A stretch of 64,000 nucleotides of DNA from an uncultured Poribacteria bacterium (GCA_951812525.1 OX638316.1:1314506-1378505), one strand, 5' to 3'. Positions 26,534-35,190 are shown, counted from the first letter of the stretch. Notes: generated by a model from the letters alone, not told the origin. Translations and numbers: made by a program.

Positions 26534-27769
26534 CTACTCATGACGCAGTGCTTCCGTTGGCGTGAGACCGGCAGCCTTGTTTGCCGGATAGAGCCCGAAA
26601 AACACGCCGATAAATGCCGAGACACCAAACGCAATCAAAGCAGCTTCTACAGACACAACAGCAGGCCAACTCGCCTGCATGAGTTTTGAAATAACCAGCC
26701 CAGAAACAGAAGCAAGGCTACTTCCGATAAAAATACCGATAAGCCCACCGCAAATGCTCAAAACGATGGCTTCCATCAGAAATTGAAGCAGAATGTCCTG
26801 ACGCCTCGCACCGAGGGCTTTGCGCAAGCCAATTTCACGAGTCCTCTCTGTTACGGAAACTAACATGATGTTCATGATTCCGATACCACCAACGAACAAG
26901 GCAACACTCGCAACCCCACCTAAGAGTATCTGAACAATCCGACTAACGTTTCCTACCTGTTTTATAATCTCTTTAGCCGTGAAAAATTCAAAATATTTCT
27001 CATCCCCGTGTTGCTGGCGCATAGCGACTTTGATTTCAGCGACTGCCTGATCGACCTTTTCATAACTCTCGGCTTGCGCCCACAAGAATATCCTACCTTT
27101 CTGTTGTCCGATAAACCGAATCTCCATCGTCGTAAGGGGGATAATCACCCGATTATCCCACCCTTCGCTCGCCATACTACTGCCTTTCTCCTCCATCACA
27201 CCAATGACAGTGAACCGCTCTGTGCCAACTCTAAGTTCAAGCCCTATCGGATCTTCCCTCTCAAACAGGTCTTTTTGAACTTCAGAACCGATCACACAAA
27301 CAGGTTCTCTCCGTTCCATGTCGCTCTGCGTAATAAATCTGCCCGCTTGAACGTACCAGTTATTCACCTCTTCATAGTAAGGTGTAACCCCTTCAAGATC
27401 AAGCGACTGATTAACGCCCTTATGCGATACGGTAAGATTCATCTGCGACCGTGCCGTAATTCCCTTAAGAGAAGGACAATTTTCAAGGAGAAATTCAAAG
27501 TCTTCGTATTCAATATACTCTGGATACTTATTCTCGATATATGAGCCATCCTCTCTCCGAAATGCCTCTTTTCTAAAGCAGACGATCAGTCCCGCACCAC
27601 CAATCCGTTCCAGTTCGGCGAGCATGAGGTGCTCTGCACCGCCGCCAACGGAAACAACCGCAACGACCGCTGCAATACCAATAATAATGCCGAGCGTCGT
27701 TAGCACAGAGCGCAACTTATTACGACGCAACGCTGTCATACCAACGGTAATACCTTGTGTAATCTGCAT
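26534..27769 (-). CDS. MacB/FtsX-type ABC transporter permease
   Basis: 411 residues: a cytoplasmic start and first helix ('LRRNKLRSVLTTLGIIIGIA'), a large extracytoplasmic domain (about 45-280), then three C-terminal helices with 'MNIMLVSVTERTREIGLRKA' typical of the MacB/FtsX core. It needs a separate ATPase. None lies next to it, and the nearest of the right subfamily is at 18130 on the other strand. It may serve in efflux or lipoprotein handling. Only a weak ribosome site (GAGA) precedes the ATG. Confidence 0.88.
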   Translation of the reverse strand: MQITQGITVGMTALRRNKLRSVLTTLGIIIGIAAVVAVVSVGGGAEHLMLAELERIGGAGLIVCFRKEAFRREDGSYIENKYPEYIEYEDFEFLLENCPSLKGITARSQMNLTVSHKGVNQSLDLEGVTPYYEEVNNWYVQAGRFITQSDMERREPVCVIGSEVQKDLFEREDPIGLELRVGTERFTVIGVMEEKGSSMASEGWDNRVIIPLTTMEIRFIGQQKGRIFLWAQAESYEKVDQAVAEIKVAMRQQHGDEKYFEFFTAKEIIKQVGNVSRIVQILLGGVASVALFVGGIGIMNIMLVSVTERTREIGLRKALGARRQDILLQFLMEAIVLSICGGLIGIFIGSSLASVSGLVISKLMQASWPAVVSVEAALIAFGVSAFIGVFFGLYPANKAAGLTPTEALRHE

Positions 27770-27796
27770 GATTCTCTAAATTCTTACAAAAAACTC

Positions 27797-28867
27797 TTAC
27801 TCTTCAGGCTTCATAGATTCACCGCGTAACAAAAACGCACGAATGTCGTAACGTCCCGGGCGTTCGATAGGTAAATCCCCACTCTCAATCATCAAATCCA
27901 ATGGGTTAGCATGCGTCCTAAGCGGCAATTGTACGACTTCATGCATCCGGGCAGATTCATAGATTGCCATGATAATTTCAACAGAAGCACGCCCATGTTT
28001 CGCCTCACCGCGATGTTCTGGACCACCTTCAATCCATTCAACCAACTCGGTTACTTGCGCGACATGCTGGTTGCTTCCATCAGATGGACGTTCTTCCCAA
28101 TCTGTAGCTTTATTGTTGAGGAGACGGACGCGTGCTTCCGTTACATCTGCAATACCGTCTGTTCCGTAGACGATGCCACCTTGATAGTTCGGTCTGCCAA
28201 TCTCCTGTAGGAGCATACCGATGCACCCGTTTGAAAAACCGACAATCCCAGCACTCCGATCCTCAATCTGAATACCGCGCTCGTAGCGTTCCGTTTTTCG
28301 TTCAACGTTGCCGATAACCCACTGCGGATCTGGGTCACTAAGGACATAACGCATCATATCAAAAAGGTGGGAACAATCATTCAATAACCCTTGACCGCCG
28401 TGACAGACAACCTGTCGAGGTTCACCGATTGCCCCCTCAGCGATCAGATTTCGGGCATCTGTCCAAGCTGAATTGAATCGGCGCTGATGCCCAATTACAA
28501 CTTTCACATCGTTTCGATTCGCGACGATTAGCATCTCATCGCATTCCCCGATACTTACACCCATCGGTTTCTCACAGAGTACCGCCTTCGGGCTACGCGC
28601 ACACGCAGCGATTGTCATCGGCGCATGGAGCTGATGCCATGTTGCTACACTGACAATATCAAGGTTTTCCTTATCTAACATCTCGCGCGCATCCAAATAG
28701 CAATTTTCAGCCGGTACGTCGTAGGTGTCTGCAAACTTGTCAAGTGCTACCTGGACTGGGTCGGCAAGTGCCACAATCTCTGTCTGCTCAACGCCCTGAT
28801 AGCCCCGAGCGTGGGCGTTGGCAATACCACCACATCCGATAATTCCAACTCGATACTTAGATGCCAT
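27797..28867 (-). CDS. Gfo/Idh/MocA-family oxidoreductase
   Basis: 356 residues from ATG 28867 ('MASKYRVGIIGCGGIANAHA'), with AGGAAA eight bases upstream. An in-frame start at 28954 would add 29 residues without family match. The Rossmann motif GCGGIANAHA, 'VSVATWHQLHAPMTIAACAR' and the lysine motif 'VLCEKPMGVSIGE' are present. It probably acts on a sugar or cyclitol. It is not closely similar to the paralogue at 25388. It precedes the MacB-like permease by 27 bases and may be co-transcribed with it. Confidence 0.9.
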   Translation of the reverse strand: MASKYRVGIIGCGGIANAHARGYQGVEQTEIVALADPVQVALDKFADTYDVPAENCYLDAREMLDKENLDIVSVATWHQLHAPMTIAACARSPKAVLCEKPMGVSIGECDEMLIVANRNDVKVVIGHQRRFNSAWTDARNLIAEGAIGEPRQVVCHGGQGLLNDCSHLFDMMRYVLSDPDPQWVIGNVERKTERYERGIQIEDRSAGIVGFSNGCIGMLLQEIGRPNYQGGIVYGTDGIADVTEARVRLLNNKATDWEERPSDGSNQHVAQVTELVEWIEGGPEHRGEAKHGRASVEIIMAIYESARMHEVVQLPLRTHANPLDLMIESGDLPIERPGRYDIRAFLLRGESMKPEE

Positions 28868-28924
28868 ATTTATATTTCCTATACTTCTGCCACACACGGA
28901 TTCAACCAGTGGCAATGAAATTGG

Positions 28925-28964
28925 GTTGGATTGAATACCGGATTTCACTCCCATTCAATCCAAC
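28925..28964. repeat. 12-bp inverted repeat after the dockerin gene
   Basis: GTTGGATTGAAT (28925-28936) pairs perfectly with ATTCAATCCAAC (28953-28964) around a 16-base loop, a few bases downstream of the dockerin-gene stop on the minus strand. There is no T-run, so it may be a factor-assisted terminator or a repeat rather than a classical intrinsic terminator. Confidence 0.55.
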
Positions 28965-28970
28965 TTATGA

Positions 28971-30077
28971 CTAATTACTTGTATTTTCACCGAAATGCGA
29001 GGAGACAACGACTAAATCAAGAATATTTACTATGCCATCACCGTTTACATCCGCTTTGATGGATTCCCCAGACTGACCGAATTGACCAGCAACAAGCACT
29101 AAATCCTGAATATTCACAGTGCCATCATCGTTTACATCCCACGGTGTAGGTGGTGTAGGAGGCGGTGGTATTTCTATAGTAGTCGTCGTTGTGATCTCAG
29201 CAGTCATCGTGCTATCCGTCCCAGAAGTCGCAGTTACACTAATAGCATAATCACCGGATCCTGTGAACAGGTCTCCAGCAACCTTGAGTGTAACCTCCGC
29301 AGATGCACCAGCATCAAGTTCAATTGACCTGTCACTCAGAGAACCAAGAACACTGCCTTCAATGCCAACTTCTGCTGAGGCTTCAAGTGAGACCGTATCC
29401 ATCATGTTTCCGGTATTCGTGACCGTGAGGGTATAACTCACACCCGCAACAGCATCCATCGTCGAGAGAACTGTATCCCCGACAATTTCTAAGGACACAC
29501 CTGCAACCACGGGAATCGGTGGGGTCGATTCCTCCTGTGCGGCGTAAATATAATCGTCTATAGGGTTGAAATTTCCATTGGAAGCGTTTCCAGCAGCATA
29601 GAAAGTAATAGGTCCTATATCCGTATCAGGGGCAGTCCATTCAAATTCCCAGCTGTTCGCATCGTTTCCGCCTGCAGTCCCTGCGGCAGTATGCTTAATA
29701 TACTGTTTACTGTTTGCTTCTGAAACTTGTGTATTTGCTGCAGCATCAACTGCAAAGGTTCCAGCACGTGCACCATCGGCATCCAACGCAGTCATCTGAA
29801 AGCCCCACTTGCTCTGCCCGGCACGCTCCAAATTAACAATAATCGTATACACCTCACCCGGTTCATAAGTATCGGGGGTTGTCAACATCAGTGAACCACC
29901 CGCAGTATTCAAGGCATTTCCAATATGGCAACCAGCAGTCACACAAGTGCCTTCATTCGGAGCACCGGTTTTTTCATCTGGAGGACCGGCAGTAAAACCG
30001 AACACGCTGCTACTGCTCGCAATGAAAAATAACAGCAGCAGCCCCCAAACAGGTAAGATATTTTTTCGATAATTCAA
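28971..30077 (-). CDS. Secreted choice-of-anchor V / dockerin protein
   Basis: 368 residues from a TTG start (30077) with AAGGAG seven bases upstream. A signal peptide (about 1-27) is followed by 'FTAGPPDEKTGAPNEGTCVT' and 'AGCHIG'. This is the choice-of-anchor V/Reeler-like opening, but with C-x4-C-H instead of the usual C-x2-C-H. A beta domain follows (about 60-190), then an Ig-like CARDB-type domain (about 195-300). The C-terminal type I dockerin has two calcium loops, 'DVNDDGTVNIQDLVLVAG' and 'DVNGDGIVNILDLVVVSS' (about 310-362). Dockerins bind cohesins, and the upstream neighbour at 30238 carries a cohesin-like domain. It probably acts outside the cell. Confidence 0.85.
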   Translation of the reverse strand: MNYRKNILPVWGLLLLFFIASSSSVFGFTAGPPDEKTGAPNEGTCVTAGCHIGNALNTAGGSLMLTTPDTYEPGEVYTIIVNLERAGQSKWGFQMTALDADGARAGTFAVDAAANTQVSEANSKQYIKHTAAGTAGGNDANSWEFEWTAPDTDIGPITFYAAGNASNGNFNPIDDYIYAAQEESTPPIPVVAGVSLEIVGDTVLSTMDAVAGVSYTLTVTNTGNMMDTVSLEASAEVGIEGSVLGSLSDRSIELDAGASAEVTLKVAGDLFTGSGDYAISVTATSGTDSTMTAEITTTTTIEIPPPPTPPTPWDVNDDGTVNIQDLVLVAGQFGQSGESIKADVNGDGIVNILDLVVVSSHFGENTSN

Positions 30078-30102
30078 ACAACTTCTCCTTCTGCGTATAC
30101 AT

Positions 30103-30177
30103 CAAAAAAAACGCCCCAACGCCGACTGCTAATCGGCGTTGATTCGCGGTTAGCTAAACCGGCAGATTGGGGCGTTT
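30103..30177 (-). terminator. Branched intrinsic terminator after the cohesin gene
   Basis: On the minus strand, an 11-bp outer stem (30167-30177 with 30109-30119) ends in eight T (30110-30103). Inside lie a 9-bp hairpin (30117-30125 with 30133-30141) and a small CGGTT/AACCG hairpin. The 9-bp hairpin shares three bases with the outer stem, so the two cannot both form fully. It lies between the cohesin gene and the dockerin gene and should limit read-through. Confidence 0.75.
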
Positions 30178-30237
30178 ACTTTTGAATAGCAAGTTTTGGC
30201 TTGCAAGCTTCGCCAAAAAGTGCTTTCGCTGCTATAT

Positions 30238-32733
30238 TTACTTCAGGATAACCATCCGTCGGGTTGCAGCAAAATCTGATGTTTGCAACGTGTAGAAGTA
30301 GATACCACTCGCTACACGTTCGCCTACGGCATTACGACCATCCCAATACGCAGCACTCGATGGCGTCATATATGATCCTACCGGCTGCCAGCCCAAATCT
30401 AAACTCCGAACCAAACGACCCGATACATCATATATCTGAATCGATACTTCGGTCGCTTCGCTCAACTGATACGGAATCCACGTTTCAGGATTGAACGGAT
30501 TTGGGAAGTTCTGTGCCAGAATCGTATCCTGTGGACGCACGTCACCGACTGTCAGATCCACACTCAGGAATGCGTTGCGGATGTCAGTCGTTGCGACTGT
30601 GCGTTGGAAGGGACCAGAGACGACACGACCGCGATCGTCGTAGAGAGCGATTTCGAGTTTATCGCCAGCTTCAACGACGCTTTTGCGGTTGAGATCTGCC
30701 CAGACGGCGGAGGAGCGTTTCACACCTGTTGTGATGTTCTCGGTAGCGATGGTGCCAGTGCGGAGATTCTCAGCGACGAGAGTGTAATCCGTTCCAGTAT
30801 CCATGCCTTGAATATCGCTTGTGACGATGAACGCCCATGCGGTTCTGAAGGTGGAGAGAGCAGGTGCGGCAGGTGCAGCATCAGCGGCGTCAGCGGCAGC
30901 GGCATCATCAGCGGCTCCGTCGTCAGCTTCCATGTCCTCTTCTGCCATTTCCTCTGCCATCTCTTCTGCCATCTCTTCAGGCATTTCCTCTACCATCTCT
31001 TCAGGCATCTCTTCCGCCATTTCCTCTGGCATCTCTTCTGCCATCTCTTCAGGCATCTCTTCAGGCATCTCTTCTACCATTTCCTCTGGCATCTCTTCTG
31101 CCATTTCCTCTGGCATCTCTTCTACCATCTCTTCAGGCATCTCTTCAACAACTGGTTCAGGTTCAGGTTGGTTGTCCCACGCATCACCGGTGAACTTTAC
31201 CATTCCGCCAGCGGGTGTGTTGACGATATAACCTTTACCACCATCAATGTCGAAGCCATCGCCGCCATCAGCGACGGTGTAACCAGCGAAACTCTGAGTT
31301 GCAGCATCAAGTTTAATGACGACTGTCGCGCCGAGCATTTCTGCTAACGATTTCGCTGTGTAAGGCTCTTCCGGCATTAATGGAACAGAGACCATATTTA
31401 AACCCGGTTCAAGCATGACATCAAAACCAGGAACAATCGGTTCCGGTTCCGGTTCGGGCGGCGCAGGTGCTTCAACAGGCGTAATCGTCAGCATTGCCGT
31501 CGGTTCTTCCCAGGCAAACGCTTCACCGACATCACCAACACCTTGAATACCTTCGTGCGCAGCGATGACACCATCTGCCGTCGGAACACGTTCATTACTG
31601 CCTTCTGGATCAACAGCAGGATCTAAGCCAAGTGGACCCGGAATATCAGAAGCCATCTCTGTATTGTCTTCACTACCAGCGTCATACGCATTTAAGTCGA
31701 TGTCCGCTGACACAGGCATGCCATCTTCATCAAAAAGTGCGACATCCGTAGCAGCGATGAATGCGTCATTGGTTGACACAAGCATCGAACCGACAGAAAG
31801 TGAAGAGTTTATCATGTCAGCCGTAACGGTAACCGTAACGGAACCACCGGGAGGAAGTACACCTTCAGCGACCGTGCTGTTTGCGCCAGCAGCAGCTGCG
31901 AGTGCAACGAGACCTGAGACATCTCCGTTCTCAGCCAAGAGGACGAGTGCTTCACTTGCGGCTTCGCCGACTGGAGCAAGGTCAATACCGGCAGCGTGGG
32001 TCACAAAGATTGGATGTGAGAGGACCTGTCCACCCATGCCGGGTTCGCCCATAGTCAGGTTCGTGAGCGTAATCTCGAACATCTGGCTCGTCGGCATTTC
32101 AGGTTCAACAACCTCTTCAGGGGCTTCCTCAGTGGTTACCTCAGTAGTCTCTTCTGCAACTTCTTCAGTGACCTCTTCGGTAGTCTCTTCTGCAACTTCT
32201 TCAGTGACCTCTTCGGTAGTCTCTTCTGCTACCTCTTCAGCACCAGCAACGGTAACCATACCATCTGCAGTAGTGACATCTAAAGCACTTGCAGTAGCAT
32301 CAGCCAAGGTAACACCACCTAGGCTAATAGCAGACGCTTTCGCCTCAAGGACTTCAAATGTTACTGTAGCGAGTGTGCCATCGGCATCCGCCGCCGCGCC
32401 TGTCAAAGAAGTTGCTGCAATCGTAACGCTATTGTCAGTTGTAACAACCGGTACTGCAAACGCGCCCGCGGGTAGATAATCAGCGTTTCCACCAGAAACA
32501 TAACTGAGTGCTGTTGGATCAAAGCTAATAGTCAGTTGATACCCGGCGACATCCGCGGCACCCGCTATATTAATACTCACCATGAGTTCTTCCCCGGCCG
32601 CCGGGGATTCTACTTCAGCAGGTTCTACAGAAACGACGGCTTGACCGTAACTCATCGCTGTAAACCCTAAACACATTACAACAGCTAACAAGGAAAAAAG
32701 AACTTTCCTGTTAAAAAGCTGGTTTCTCATCAT
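30238..32733 (-). CDS. Secreted cohesin / spondin-like / C-terminal sorting-domain protein
   Basis: 831 residues from ATG 32733, with AAGGAG six bases upstream (an ATG at 32754 lies before that site). Signal peptide about 1-31. A cohesin-like beta domain (about 32-165) contains 'GYQLTISFDPTALSYVSGG'. A Glu/Thr/Val linker (about 167-215) is built from 12-residue repeats. A spondin-N-like domain (about 222-400) contains 'FEITLTNLTMGEPGMGGQVL'. A further domain starts 'LEPGLNMVSVPLMPEEPYTA'. A Glu/Met/Pro repeat linker (about 530-610) and a C-terminal FlgD/T9SS-like domain ('NFPNPFNPETWIPYQLSEAT') follow. It is probably surface-displayed, offering cohesin sites for dockerin proteins such as the one at 28971. 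Confidence 0.85.
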   Translation of the reverse strand: MMRNQLFNRKVLFSLLAVVMCLGFTAMSYGQAVVSVEPAEVESPAAGEELMVSINIAGAADVAGYQLTISFDPTALSYVSGGNADYLPAGAFAVPVVTTDNSVTIAATSLTGAAADADGTLATVTFEVLEAKASAISLGGVTLADATASALDVTTADGMVTVAGAEEVAEETTEEVTEEVAEETTEEVTEEVAEETTEVTTEEAPEEVVEPEMPTSQMFEITLTNLTMGEPGMGGQVLSHPIFVTHAAGIDLAPVGEAASEALVLLAENGDVSGLVALAAAAGANSTVAEGVLPPGGSVTVTVTADMINSSLSVGSMLVSTNDAFIAATDVALFDEDGMPVSADIDLNAYDAGSEDNTEMASDIPGPLGLDPAVDPEGSNERVPTADGVIAAHEGIQGVGDVGEAFAWEEPTAMLTITPVEAPAPPEPEPEPIVPGFDVMLEPGLNMVSVPLMPEEPYTAKSLAEMLGATVVIKLDAATQSFAGYTVADGGDGFDIDGGKGYIVNTPAGGMVKFTGDAWDNQPEPEPVVEEMPEEMVEEMPEEMAEEMPEEMVEEMPEEMPEEMAEEMPEEMAEEMPEEMVEEMPEEMAEEMAEEMAEEDMEADDGAADDAAAADAADAAPAAPALSTFRTAWAFIVTSDIQGMDTGTDYTLVAENLRTGTIATENITTGVKRSSAVWADLNRKSVVEAGDKLEIALYDDRGRVVSGPFQRTVATTDIRNAFLSVDLTVGDVRPQDTILAQNFPNPFNPETWIPYQLSEATEVSIQIYDVSGRLVRSLDLGWQPVGSYMTPSSAAYWDGRNAVGERVASGIYFYTLQTSDFAATRRMVILK
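30930..31152 (-). repeat. Glu-Met-Pro coding repeat (EEMPEEM units)
   Basis: Roughly 15 units of 12-15 bases encode alternating EEMPEEM, EEMVEEM and EEMAEEM within the cohesin protein. The units are near-identical in DNA, a pattern prone to slippage. The encoded linker is strongly acidic and probably extended. Confidence 0.85.
32149..32220 (-). repeat. Perfect 36-base tandem duplication in the cohesin gene
   Basis: Units 32149-32184 and 32185-32220 are identical, and a third partial unit follows. Each encodes a 12-residue acidic Thr/Val linker element of the type EEVTEEVAEETT. The absence of silent changes suggests recent duplication. Confidence 0.85.
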
Positions 32734-33090
32734 AAGGTACTCCTTACAATTCATTTATATTTTGACGTTTTCTCTCTGCCTTTTCAACAGAGATCGATTC
32801 CTCGTTGTTTAAAGGAAATCCATTGAGATCTAGGATATCCCCTGAGTTGGTATGCTTCCGTCAGACACCCAAAGGCGGTCGCTTAAACGAGGCTTTCCAA
32901 AAGAGAAGTCTATCCTAATATTAACAATTTTAAACGTTGTAAAATCAAATTCGGTTCAAATCGGGTAATCTTTCCCAAATAAATTAGGCGAACGTCCCTT
33001 ATTTATTTTTAAGTATACCACAGACTTGAAGATAAAACAAGAAAAAACTGACAAGACAAGCCGGAGTTTGTTAACTCACTCGCGAAAGAA
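32734..33090. other. Long leader region of the cohesin gene
   Basis: A 357-base gap. On the minus strand it holds the promoter at 33012-33040 and then a leader of about 275 bases with several GC-rich patches (for example CCGCCTTTGGGTGTCTGACG at 32860-32879) that could fold. I cannot match it to a known riboswitch. No open frame of note was seen. Confidence 0.5.
33012..33040 (-). promoter_or_regulatory. Sigma70-like promoter for the cohesin gene
   Basis: On the minus strand: TTGTTT (33040-33035), 17 bases, TATACT (33017-33012). It is the best promoter match ahead of the gene at 32733 and implies a leader of about 275 bases. Confidence 0.5.
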
Positions 33091-33723
33091 CTAATCGGTC
33101 ACACGAGGCGCAAGTGCGTTCCAGACCTCTGCCAATTCAGCAACAGCCTTGTAAACCGGATAGATCGCTTCCCACATCGCCTTACGCGCTGCAGTAGCGG
33201 CATCCGTATCACTTTCAGCGAGTGCTGCTTTGAGCTGCGCTCCCATCTCTTGCTGAACCGCTGTACAAGTTTGGGTTAGTTCTTCAAGCAATTGTGATGC
33301 ATGTACTTGGCGCGCAACGAGTTCTGATACAGACACCTGCATATCCGGCTCGACATCGTAAGCACGAGGGGAAACAAAATTATGCGGCAACCGTTCGCCA
33401 TCTTCTGTCCGCGGCGTATGCGTCGGGTGTATATGCGGCGTAACCGACAAGTACATCGTCATCGGTTCATCACCGAGAACGCGCACTGTGTGCGGCTGAT
33501 CTACCAAAGCGACACACATCTGTCCTGGTCCCAACTCTTCAGTTTCGCCATCGATTTCAAATTCGACCCGTCCTTCCAAAATCAGGAAGATTTCATGCCC
33601 TAAGTCATGACTGTGAAGTTGGGCACTCTGTCCAGGTTCCATCCTTAAGAACCGTGAGCGAATCTGTGGTGTCACTAATACATTGCGTATATCCGTTCGG
33701 TAATCGTAAACAGGAAACCCCAT
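33091..33723 (-). CDS. Cupin-domain protein
   Basis: 210 residues. One cupin barrel (about 25-105) has metal-type ligands in 'AQLHSHDLGHEIFLILEG' (two His, one Glu) and a distal His in 'VDQPHTVRVLG'. A helical C-terminal tail (about 135-210) is added. Cupins of this shape bind metal and act on small acids or sugars, or serve as sensors; the role is open. GGAGG lies six bases before the ATG, and a promoter is seen at 33751-33779. Confidence 0.82.
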   Translation of the reverse strand: MGFPVYDYRTDIRNVLVTPQIRSRFLRMEPGQSAQLHSHDLGHEIFLILEGRVEFEIDGETEELGPGQMCVALVDQPHTVRVLGDEPMTMYLSVTPHIHPTHTPRTEDGERLPHNFVSPRAYDVEPDMQVSVSELVARQVHASQLLEELTQTCTAVQQEMGAQLKAALAESDTDAATAARKAMWEAIYPVYKAVAELAEVWNALAPRVTD

Positions 33724-33750
33724 TGCGTTCCTCCATGCAATTTTGGAATA

Positions 33751-33779
33751 AACATAGCATTTTCCCTGTAAAATGTCAA
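33751..33779 (-). promoter_or_regulatory. Sigma70-like promoter for the cupin gene
   Basis: On the minus strand: TTGACA (33779-33774), 17 bases, TATGTT (33756-33751), about 30 bases before the cupin start. Confidence 0.55.
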
Positions 33780-33810
33780 GGTAAATTAGGAGGCTGACAT
33801 AGATTTTCTC

Positions 33811-33838
33811 TTGACACCCCGTTTAAACATGATAAAAT
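33811..33838 (+). promoter_or_regulatory. Sigma70-like promoter for the DUF5069 gene
   Basis: TTGACA (33811-33816), 16 bases, TAAAAT (33833-33838), about 50 bases before the ATG at 33887. It is divergent from the cupin promoter. Confidence 0.6.
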
Positions 33839-33886
33839 ACAGAATAGAATAATATCTCATTTTTTGAATTGGAAGGACAACAAATT

Positions 33887-35170
33887 ATGGATTTGACACG
33901 CCAACCACCACGTCGTCCTACAAACCTCGGTATTGCGGGGATTGTAGGCGCTGCACGGATGACAGACAAAGCACGCGCACATAACGCAGAGACGATCGGC
34001 GACTATATCTATGGCGAAAGCTCTGGCTTGGATCAGCAAGTCTTGGAATTTCTGGGGATTTCCGCCGATGCCTACGCAGAAGCAGCTGACGAACATGACG
34101 ACGCTGCACTCGGTCAGTGGGTGCTCGAAACGAGTGGAAAAACAGAAGCAGAGATCGCGGAGTTTAACGACGCTACCATCAGCCTAAACCCCGATACCGA
34201 AGGACACAAACAACGCCTGAAGGAACGACTTGCTCGCTTTGCGCCAGGCAGAACCGATATTACGACAGTACTCCAATCAATGGAATTGGACGATTGGGGC
34301 AGCTTCTGGCAGGTCGATCTCACTGTCGGACCACCACGCAGCGCACGTGCTAAAGATGTAGGTGGCATTTGTGGTGTCGCCCGTATGGCTGATAAAGCAC
34401 GTGCCGAACGTGCAGGGAAAATTGGTGAATACCTATACGGCGACAATTCTGGACAAGACATCCGCATCTTGGCATTTCTCGGTATTTCAGCTGCCGACTT
34501 TCAGGAAGCAGCGGCTAACAACCCGAATAATCTTGAAATTGGGGCGTGGGTACTCGAAAACTCCGGTAAAGCACAGGACGAAATCGATGAATTCAACGAC
34601 ACGCTGGTAAACTATGGACCCAACGAAGCAACACGGGAACGCTTTGAAGCGCGATGCCAAGAAGTAGACCCAACCCGCACGGACATTACCACATGGGTAC
34701 AACTTCAAGATGTAGACGATCAATTGAGTTTTGGCATTGTTGATCTCAACCGCCGCGCGCCACGGAGTCCTTACAACACAGATGTCTATGGAATGGTGCA
34801 GCTCGCACGGTTAATTGACAAGGGACGCGCATCTAATAGCAACACGCTGGGTGCCTATTTCTATGGTGAGGATTCTGGAATCGACCGAGCGACGCTCGGT
34901 TTCTTAGGAGTTTCCGCCGCAGAATTCGCTGAGGCGTTGAAGACCTTGGCGACCGATGCAGACGTTGAAGCGTGGCTGAAGGCAAATCATCCGAAAAGTG
35001 AAGCGGATATCGCAAGCTATAATGAACGGATGACCCAGATGGGTCCCACGGATGAACGCTACAAAGCACTAATGGCAAAGATGATTAATAGGATTGCACC
35101 AGAGCGGACAGACATTAATACATGGTTCGCACTGATGGCTCTTGATGATGAGAAGACCTTTGCGTTGTAA
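33887..35170 (+). CDS. Triple tandem DUF5069 protein
   Basis: 427 residues from ATG 33887 (GGAAGGA nine bases upstream). Three homologous units of about 140 residues are visible. Each opens 'DLtxxPPRSPxxxxxGixGxARM/xDKARA', continues '...GxYxYGxxSGxDxxxLxFLGIsaxxF', then a Trp-containing helix, 'I..FN...', and ends 'RTDIxTWxxLxDxDDxxsF'. This is the DUF5069 pattern, usually a single-domain protein of unknown function. No signal peptide, so probably cytoplasmic. Domain copies have diverged in sequence, pointing to an old triplication. A hairpin terminator follows at 35191-35239. Confidence 0.85.
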   Translation: MDLTRQPPRRPTNLGIAGIVGAARMTDKARAHNAETIGDYIYGESSGLDQQVLEFLGISADAYAEAADEHDDAALGQWVLETSGKTEAEIAEFNDATISLNPDTEGHKQRLKERLARFAPGRTDITTVLQSMELDDWGSFWQVDLTVGPPRSARAKDVGGICGVARMADKARAERAGKIGEYLYGDNSGQDIRILAFLGISAADFQEAAANNPNNLEIGAWVLENSGKAQDEIDEFNDTLVNYGPNEATRERFEARCQEVDPTRTDITTWVQLQDVDDQLSFGIVDLNRRAPRSPYNTDVYGMVQLARLIDKGRASNSNTLGAYFYGEDSGIDRATLGFLGVSAAEFAEALKTLATDADVEAWLKANHPKSEADIASYNERMTQMGPTDERYKALMAKMINRIAPERTDINTWFALMALDDEKTFAL

Positions 35171-35190
35171 ATAGTGCAACAAAGCGTACA

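Noticed and set aside
30604-31347. 247-codon plus-strand frame over the EEMPEEM repeat
   Set aside because: Composed of reversed repeat units (HLFRH-type repeats) with no start signal. It is an antisense shadow.
31565-32479. 304-codon open frame on the plus strand inside the cohesin gene
   Set aside because: Ser/Ala-rich antisense shadow caused by the biased codons of the acidic linkers. The minus-strand frame has a signal peptide, domains and a good ribosome site.
32840-32900. Known riboswitch (such as cyclic di-GMP type) in the cohesin leader
   Set aside because: I could not line up the conserved core bases of any family I know.
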